From NCBI GenBank assembly GCA_026874595.1, contig CM049306.1:25537519-25601518 (forward strand): 64,000 nt of DNA, written 5' to 3'. The DNA comes from Sipunculus nudus. Its lineage: Eukaryota > Annelida > Sipuncula > Golfingiida > Sipunculidae. Shown here piece by piece: positions 42,501 to 48,500 of the stretch. The notes below the pieces were generated by a model. The model was given only the letters and a program-made list of their open reading frames with translations, had not been told where the DNA came from and did no database searches. Made by a program: the position numbers and the translations under genes. Each line of letters begins with the position of its first letter. Within the stretch, counting starts at the first letter, position 1.

Positions 42501-45500
42501 TTAATGCATATTCGAGCCTGCTTGGCCTGCATACTTCTGATTTGAATCAGTGATATTTTTTATTGCTCTCGTACTCTGCTTTAAACTTAGTATTAATCTT
42601 GTTTCTGTGGCTTATAGATCAGAGATTGAATTTCACCATTAAAATACTCAGATAAATGACACGTTTTAATAGCAAAGGAATCCTATTCGTCCAGCAAGCC
42701 AAGGATGTCATTAGATGTTTTTTTTTAACATTGGTATTAAGATCATTTGACCGTAATTCTATTTAGTACTAGCATAGGGTCCAGGGCTCTTCAATCAGTT
42801 GAGATATTATGGCCCATCTATATCAGTAGTTTTGATAAAGGTTTTTATACCCTTAACAAAAACCATGAGTCTGAAATGTGATTTAAAAATTTTGTGTCAA
42901 ATGTGGGCAGAAGTTAATTTTCCACCAGCAAAATGTTATATAATCAAAATATTCTTACATGTTTTGGCTGCAGAGATGCCTTTCTTTGTTTATATATTAT
43001 TTTAATTATATAGTTATTAATTATACTGTTGGAAATACCTTTATTCATGATAATGCCTTACCTCAGTGCTGAAATTTAGCATGCCCATAAAGCCACAAAG
43101 TTGGTGTTTTGATTCAGAAAAGTCCATCTTTAATGGCATGTTTTTGAGATATTATGGTCTATAAATATGCTTGATTTACCTTAATATTGAGCACTGAGAA
43201 AGTTGTTGCTGCTGAGAAATTCATCTAAATGAATGAGATTGTAAATGCTTTATCCCCCACATTTTCAGATAAGGAACAGGTCCAACATCTTACTGATACT
43301 GGCTCAAAGACTACATCTACTTATAAAAGAGAGATTCCTTCAGGTACAGCATCCAGTGAAGCTCTGCACACAACACAAGGCAGCAGTTTACTCAGAGAAG
43401 AATTTATCTGTAAAAATAAGTCATTGAAAGACCAGGGAGCTGAGTCACCAGCGAGTATTGCTGTGACAACTGTAGGACCTGGGAAACTTAGTTCAGTTAA
43501 CACTTCAGCCAGTGTTAAATCATCAACAGGTATGTCATTGACATCAGTGGATAACAAACCAAAGTATTTTGGTAGGAGAACTTCACCTAAGGTAACAGGG
43601 AAAGCTAAGAGTGAACCTGGCAAAACAGATCCAATTCCTAAGATACAAACAGTCTGCAGTGTCCTGTCAGGTCAGGCTAGTAACAGAGCTGCCATAGTAG
43701 GTAATAAGCTCTCAGAAAACAATGCTGTACCTCCCCCAAGCCAAAAAACACCAGCGGTTTCCCAGAAAGATAAACCAGCATCAAGCCAAAGTATAGATCA
43801 AGCTGAACCAAAAGTTCTCCCTGACCCGGCATCCCCTGGATCAGAAGCAGATACTGGTAAATCAAGCCCTTCACTTGACAGTAATAAAGAAACTTCAGAT
43901 CGAACTAACAGCACCAGTGCTGTGAAGCCAGAATTAAGCACACCGAGCAGTAAGGATTCTCTCAAGGTTACTGTTACATCTGCACTGTCTACTGCATCAG
44001 AAGCTGCCACTGCCAGTGTTATCAAGAAGATGAGTGATTCTAATGTACCAGCTAGCAGGCGTTCCAGTGATGGTTCACCTGTGGTAACACCTAGCTCTGC
44101 TGCAACACCAAGCCTGTCAAACCTGAGCAGCAAGGAGAGCCAGGCAAAACCTGATGTGTCCAGCCAAAAGGTAGGTACTTTGTATGATGAAAGGTATATA
44201 CATTACTTGCTGTTTAACCCTTGTTTGCAGGCTGTTGTTCATGTTGTTTTTTTTTTCGTTTTTCTTATTTGTGAGATTTGTTGTATTTCAGACTGTTGAT
44301 TTGTGCTGTGTGAATTCCTTTGTCATTTTCCTCTTTCATTTTTAGCGTCTATGTGTGTTGAGTCATTTTCAGATTCCACAGAACTGCTTTCCAGTAAGAG
44401 GTGCTTAAGGTGTTTAACTGCCTTCCAGTAAGAGGTGATTTAGGTGTTGAACTGCTTACCATTAAGAGGTGCTTAAGGTGTTGGACTTCAGGCTGAAGGT
44501 TCCTGGTTTTATTCCTGGCAGTGCCTCAAAGGCAGTATGGTGAAATCTTAATAGTAGCTCGGAGATTTGCCTTATGTCTAAAACATACAGGTCATATCTT
44601 CTGGATTATTTTGAGACTCTTGCATGGAAAACCTGAAATCCAGAATGCTTAATAGTAACATATATTTATCATATTGCCACCTTCATCCTTCTACAAGATA
44701 CAGAGCCACCTGCAGAACATGAACATTCCTTTATATAAGAAACAAATTCTTTACTTAATTGTTAAAACCCTCTTAGAAGTTTGCAGGAGTTTGTAAAATA
44801 TAAATCTGTTAATCAAAACAAAGATCTTTTGTACTTTCTAGCTGTTACATTATAAAAGCTCAGGCTAATACTTGCTATTTGAAAGACAACAATATTCTCT
44901 AGCTTAACTAACTGCCCTTTACTCAGTCACTGTTTTCAAGGTTGTTGAGTTAGTTGAAATTTTCCTTTGCTGGATATTTTAGGACAGTATCAAACCAACC
45001 AGAATTGATAAGAAGGAAGACCGTTATACGAGACAGCACCACCCGTACAGGAGACCGGACCCAGCCGCTGTGGAGGAGAGACTCAGAAACTACCAGTCAG
45101 CATTGTAGGTTACCTGAAGTGAATTTGGCATGAGTAGCATATTACCTCTTCTTGTGTGGGAACAATGCAAGTGACTTAGGCCCAGTATGAGTCATCTCGG
45201 TTTGGTTTTACATGGGCTGAGCTCACACGGGCTGAGTTAACTTGCATAGTATCTGATAGATGGTGCTTTGATTAACCCTTTGTGAAATGATAAATTGCTC
45301 AAAATTTATGGGAAAACATGCAAAATGACATGAACATGCATAACCATGTATTTACTTATCTGTTATTTTAAATTCAAGTTGTCATATATCCTTTCTTTTA
45401 AAGAATTCCTGTGAATAATTTGGATATGTTAGCTGTTGGTTTTGAGAGAGTTCGAATTTTAGTTTATACTTAACCACACCAATCATCAGGTGCTATGTCC

Positions 45501-48500
45501 CTAAGTGAGCTGCCACCTGGTTGCAGCCTAAGAAATTAGAATAAACATTGGAGAAAACTGTAAGCTTATCAAATTTTGCTATATGCTTTCATGTTATGTT
45601 TTAAAGTTTAAAGCTTATGCTGATGGCTTTTATAGGTCAGTTCGGTATCCTTTATATGAACAGTTCTTTTGGATACTGTTGTTTACAGGAACACTCAACA
45701 GCTGCTAAACTGTCGAACAACGAGCCTGTACAGGGCACGTCGAGCCCGCATGTCACAGCCAGCACAGACCCAACAGCAGTCTCGATTTCAAGGCTACAAG
45801 TTCAAAAGGTAATTACAGTTAAATACAAATCATCACTGGTCAGTCATCTCTTGGTTGTTCTGATACCCTGTAAAAGGAGCCCTGGTTCTAGCCAGTAGTA
45901 TATAGTAGGGCTGAAATAAGCACCAAATGTTTTAGTGATGCTCAGAATTGCTTATTTTGTTCCAGAACGTGTCTATTTCATCCTCAGGATTAAAGGACTG
46001 AGGTAATCAACTGCCTCATGCTATGTCTCAGCATTTTGGTCAAGCATCACTGCAAGAGGTATACAAATAGATATATCCCTCATGTATTGGTATAATTTCA
46101 ATTATAAGGTATTAAAAAATAAAGATATCTTTTCCAAGTTGTGCAGAGTTTATGTTTCATACCAGATGGTCATGTTAAATACCAGAAAAAAGTTATGGGT
46201 TTCCTATCTTCTGTTAAGCACATCAGTCAATATCATGCATGATTGATTAACTAGAATGATAATCATTTTATGTCTAATGTTTGTATCTGACTCCTTTCTC
46301 TGTGTTGTTATGCAGGTCATTGTCTAACAGTCAGAAGGATGACAAGGAAGAAACTCACAGTAGGGAGGAATATAAGGACCTGGACCAGAGAAGGATGCGA
46401 GCGGAGGAACTTGATCTACACATGCCAGACATGTAAGGATGGTGTACCTAATGTGTGAGATGTGTGCTACTAGTTAATGGATATGTGAAACTCCCCATCA
46501 TGCAAATGATGCCCACTAGAGGACACTACATTCACTGAAAGCCTAGTTTGATTGCCACATGCAGATGGTGCAAGGGTATAGTGCTTGGAGAATAGCTAGA
46601 CTGTATTAGTGTTAAGAGTGTGAATATTTGAAACACTTTTCCATAAAAATTAAATATATATCTATGCCAGTTATTGGTGGCTTTTTTTGCCAAGAGCCAG
46701 ATATGATTTTAACTTTCATGCCATACAGTGTTTGTCTACAATGTGAATATATGTAACTCTTTGACATGAATGTGTGATAACTTTGATTTCTTCACTGCTT
46801 ATTACTGGTGGTTATTTTGCTGAAAGCAAAATGCGGTCACCATATTTGGACTGTGTGAGGATGATGCACCTTTCTCTTTCTTTTGAGTGAGAATGGATAA
46901 GTTACTGGTGTACTTGAGTGAAATTAATATGTGATTATTATTGATATATAAAACTGATGTTTGAAATATCCATCATGAATTAATGTTTCTCTTTATTTTG
47001 ACAATACAGTAGAGCATCATTTATCTGAACACTGTTTATCTTAAAGATCATTTATGCGAAATTGTAAACTTTGAACTGATTATATTGAAAAAAGTCTGAA
47101 AATTTGGTATGAATGGTTGTCTGATTGCTAGCAAATGTATACAGGTTAGCATGGATAACCAGTGCACTGCATTTGTTTGTACAAGTTTTATACAGATATT
47201 TTATTTTCTGGTCATTTTGATTTAACATGGCAGCCACACAAGACTTGTATTTGATATGATAGACAATACCAATTACTTTGGAAGAACTGGCGATTTTTGC
47301 TTCAAATTTTGCCAGAATCTGGAAGGAGTGACCTTGATCTTCAAGATCAGATCTGCTCAAATAGAGAATCATTGGTTTGAGATAGTGCATCTTTTTACTC
47401 CCAGATTTTTTGGGAATGCCCATGGGGGGGGGGGGAGACATAAGCCATTCTAGTTGAATCTGATTTTCCATGGCTGTTTAACAATAATTTTAATGTACTC
47501 TACTGATATGATGAGTAAATTGATGAAAATATTGTTGCCAACATTCATTTTAGGCCAGCTAAATTTGTGTTTATCAGTATCTGATAAGGTCCAGGTTGGC
47601 AATCCTGGTGAATCCTGGTACATACTAATGCAAAAGTATTTATCAGAATGATCATTTATTTAAACAAAAACCCTGTCCCCTGAGGTGTTCCGAAAACTAG
47701 CACTCTACCGTAGCTGTTTCTCAGACCAAATATGTATTTTATTTCCAAGGAGACAAATGTGGATACATTGCTAGAGTGCAACCCACATAACTTGTTCTTT
47801 GAAAAACACTTTTCCTTTATGCGGAGGATGGAATGGTTGACTACTGACAGAGTTGAATTAACTGTTCTAAGCACCTGTGAATATAGAAAAACAGAATATA
47901 TATTGTTATTTTATATAAATTAAGCATCCAGATGTGTTCAAACTGAGTGTTTTGATTACTTTCTTGAACAATGAACAGCTTGTTACATGATCCCCAGTGT
48001 GTGTGTGTGTGTGTGTTTGTGGCATTGTTTACCTGTGTGTACATGCAAAGTGAGACAATATCAGTGACTGTACTGTGTACATCAAGTATAGCAGTAAGTG
48101 AAAAAAAAGTTGTGTCATTGTTATAGAATGTATGGAATCTGCTTTAGTTTAATACCCTGTTTTTGCACAAATCTACAGGTCTTTATTTAAAATATATGTA
48201 AATGAATACCAGGTGAAACTGGTTGTGTCTGATTATAGTTGAGCTGAAGTTTCTGGCCAACCCTTCAGATTCAACTTTGCAAGATTTCAATATGTGAGTG
48301 TGTGTGTATGTGTATAGTATACTATATACATTTATAGTTGTCAGAATTATAGTATGTATTGTTTTGTATGGTTATGATGATCACTGGCATTCAACCGTAT
48401 TTAAGAAAGTCATGACACAATGGAGTGAAATTGACAAGCATCGTGTTGTGTGCAGTGAAACTTTACAATATGCAAGGACCCTTGTTTGTGAAGATGTGGG

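Noticed and set aside
45617-45898. Alternative frame through exon 19 (EHSTAAKLSNNEPVQ...)
   Set aside because: Open by chance. Phase from exon 18 and into exon 20 requires the NTQQLLNCRTT frame.
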